A stretch of 64,000 bases of DNA. Origin: UMGS1590 sp900552455. Its GTDB lineage: Bacteria > Bacillota > Peptococcia > Peptococcales > Peptococcaceae. This document shows, piece by piece, positions 62,648-64,000 of the stretch. Where the stretch lies: positions 1,922,001 to 1,986,000 of the forward strand of contig OZ007004.1 of assembly GCA_963931105.1 (NCBI GenBank). Direction: 5' to 3'. Position numbers and translations under genes: made by a program. The first letter of the stretch is position 1, and each line of letters opens with the position of its first letter. Below the pieces are notes generated by a model. The model did not search any database. It was not told where the DNA came from and was given only the letters and a program-made list of their open reading frames with translations.

Positions 62648-64000
62648 ATGATTACATTTCAGGATGTGTCCTTTCGCTACAAGGACAGTGAGCAGGCGCA
62701 GAGTCTGAAGCACGTGAGCTTTCATATTGCGCCTGGCGAGGTGGTGCTTTTGTGTGGGCGTTCCGGCTGCGGAAAGACGACGATCACGCGGCTGATCAAC
62801 GGGCTCATTCCACATTTCTATGAAGGAAATGTGATGGGCGGTGTGACCGTTGCTGGACAAGATGTGCTCGCGCAGCCGATCACGAAAACGGCGCAGAGCG
62901 TGGGTTCGGTTTTTCAGAATCCGCGCTCGCAGTTTTTCAATGTGGATTCGACCAGCGAGATCGTTTTCGGTTGTGAGAATATGGGCTGGTCGTTTGAGAT
63001 GATCGATGCGCGTTTGCAGGAAGTGGTCGGCGTTTTTGCACTTACGCCGCTTCTGGACAGAAATCTCTTTCATCTTTCCGGTGGCGAAAAACAAAAAATT
63101 GCCTGTGCTTCTGTGTCGATGGCAGATCCGCCGGTGATGGTGCTGGATGAACCGGCGTCGAATCTCGATCCCGGCGCGATCCGTTTGCTGGCGATGGTCA
63201 TAGCCGAGTGGAAGCGGCAGGGAAAGACGATCGTGATTGCTGAGCACCGTCTGACGTATCTCAGAAAAGTGGCCGATCGCGTTATCTATATGGAAGAGGG
63301 GAGGATTGTTCAGGATCTTCCGGCAGAGCAGTTTTGGCAAATTCCGGATGTGGATATTTGCGCACGGGGACTGCGCACCACAAAGATGATCGAGTTTCAT
63401 GAAGGTCGAGCAGCATGTATAGATGAGCGTGAACGCTTTCATATTCAGGATCTGCGTTTCAGCCGCAAAGAGGGAATGACGCTCCAGATTCCGGAGCTAT
63501 CTCTTCCGTGCGGTGCGATCATTGGCATTCTTGGTGAAAACGGTTCCGGGAAGACGACGCTGGCGCGCTGTCTCTGCGGATTAGAAAAAAGCTGTAAGGG
63601 AAAATTTGTGCTGTCAGGAAAATCACTTTCACGTCGCGAACGTTTGCGAAGAAGCTTTCTTGTCATGCAGGATGTGAATCACCAGCTTTTCACAGAAAGT
63701 GTGGAAGAAGAAGTACTCATCAGCATGTCGGGCTGTGAGGACGAAAAGGAAGCGGCGGCTGAGCGGATCCTGGCGAGCATGGATCTCTTGCCCTTTAGAG
63801 AATTGCATCCGCTGGCGCTCTCTGGTGGACAAAAACAGCGTGTCGCAGTGGCCAGCGCACTTGCTTCACAGAAAGATCTTCTGATATTTGACGAGCCAAC
63901 GAGTGGACTGGATCGACAGCATATGCTGGAAGTCGCAGAAAATCTTCGGAGGCTGTCGGCGCTTGGAAAAACTATTTTTCTCATCACACATGATCCGGAG
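62648..64000 (+). CDS. ECF transporter double ATPase (A components fused), runs off the window
   Basis: The frame is open from ATG 62648 to the last base: 451 codons without a stop. Two ATPase domains are fused. Domain 1: Walker A GRSGCGKTT, signature LSGGEKQKIACASV, Walker B VMVLDEPAS, H-loop IAEHRLTYL. Domain 2 (from about residue 265): Walker A GENGSGKTT, signature LSGGQKQRVAVASAL, Walker B LLIFDEPTSGLD, H-loop ITHDPE. This fused EcfA1-A2 form is common with MptD-type transporters. It powers uptake with the S and T components just upstream. RBS AAGGAG. Confidence 0.9.
   Translation, partial: MITFQDVSFRYKDSEQAQSLKHVSFHIAPGEVVLLCGRSGCGKTTITRLINGLIPHFYEGNVMGGVTVAGQDVLAQPITKTAQSVGSVFQNPRSQFFNVDSTSEIVFGCENMGWSFEMIDARLQEVVGVFALTPLLDRNLFHLSGGEKQKIACASVSMADPPVMVLDEPASNLDPGAIRLLAMVIAEWKRQGKTIVIAEHRLTYLRKVADRVIYMEEGRIVQDLPAEQFWQIPDVDICARGLRTTKMIEFHEGRAACIDERERFHIQDLRFSRKEGMTLQIPELSLPCGAIIGILGENGSGKTTLARCLCGLEKSCKGKFVLSGKSLSRRERLRRSFLVMQDVNHQLFTESVEEEVLISMSGCEDEKEAAAERILASMDLLPFRELHPLALSGGQKQRVAVASALASQKDLLIFDEPTSGLDRQHMLEVAENLRRLSALGKTIFLITHDPE

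Overview
The window comes from a chromosome of a low-copy-number, anaerobe-type Firmicutes bacterium. The 16S V3 region and the order trigger factor-clpP-clpX-lon-engB fit the Negativicutes, but this placement is inference and was not tested by alignment. Host genes have fairly high GC, short intergenic gaps and clear AGGAGG ribosome sites. Two stretches (about 24.95-32.57 kb and 40.40-50.42 kb) have different codon use and are inserted elements.

Layout. 1-3.6 kb: a 5'-truncated KamA-type radical SAM gene, a minus-strand array of tRNA genes (Pro, Pro, Gly, Arg, His, Gln, Lys), a small alarmone synthetase with a CpXC zinc-binding protein, and tRNA-Leu/tRNA-Gly. 3.6-18.7 kb: protein quality control (tig, clpP, clpX, lon), the GTPase engB, potassium uptake (trkA, trkH), Holliday-junction processing (ruvCAB), queuosine synthesis (queA, tgt) and the serine/threonine importer sstT. 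18.9-24.3 kb: a complete rRNA operon, 16S-Ile-Ala-23S-5S-Asn, with a strong promoter. 24.4-32.6 kb: a flavodoxin-fold oxidoreductase whose last codons are replaced by integrated element 1 (Mef-like macrolide efflux behind an attenuator, XRE regulator, Cys-rich VLP protein, RepA-like initiator, MOBV relaxase, large serine recombinase). 32.6-40.3 kb: host genes, namely a frameshifted winged-helix regulator, a CydDC-like ABC pair, YgbA-like and YbaN-like proteins, and an MFS exporter with its TetR regulator. 40.4-50.4 kb: element 2, inserted in an XRE regulator gene. It has the same backbone as element 1 and carries lnu(C) on an MTnSag1-like transposon, a P-loop kinase interrupted by that transposon, an ANT(9)-like spectinomycin adenylyltransferase and a nucleoside phosphorylase. 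50.4-56.6 kb: the rest of the XRE operon (PLDc_N, ABC ATPase, permease), a SWIM protein, an AAA/DUF4143 ATPase behind three phased repeats, and lysA. 56.9-64.0 kb: a TetR-controlled locus with a KTR protein, a YbtPQ-like ABC pair and an ECF importer (S, T and a double-ATPase A subunit that runs off the window).

How the parts work together. Elements 1 and 2 can both be read end to end: imperfect terminal inverted repeats, a two-base core shared by both junctions, a large serine recombinase at the right end, and a pMV158-type oriT at the left end that matches the Pre/Mob relaxase. Both therefore look like integrative mobilizable elements. Removing each one on paper restores a sensible host reading frame. 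Together they give this locus predicted resistance to macrolides, lincosamides and spectinomycin. A short noncoding module occurs three times at cargo borders and may explain how the cargo is exchanged. The most unusual points are the three tandem terminator-like hairpins before the Mef-like gene, the kinase/nucleoside-phosphorylase pair in the resistance island, the 33-bp-phased sites before the DUF4143 ATPase, and an equibactin-like import locus with no siderophore synthesis genes in view.
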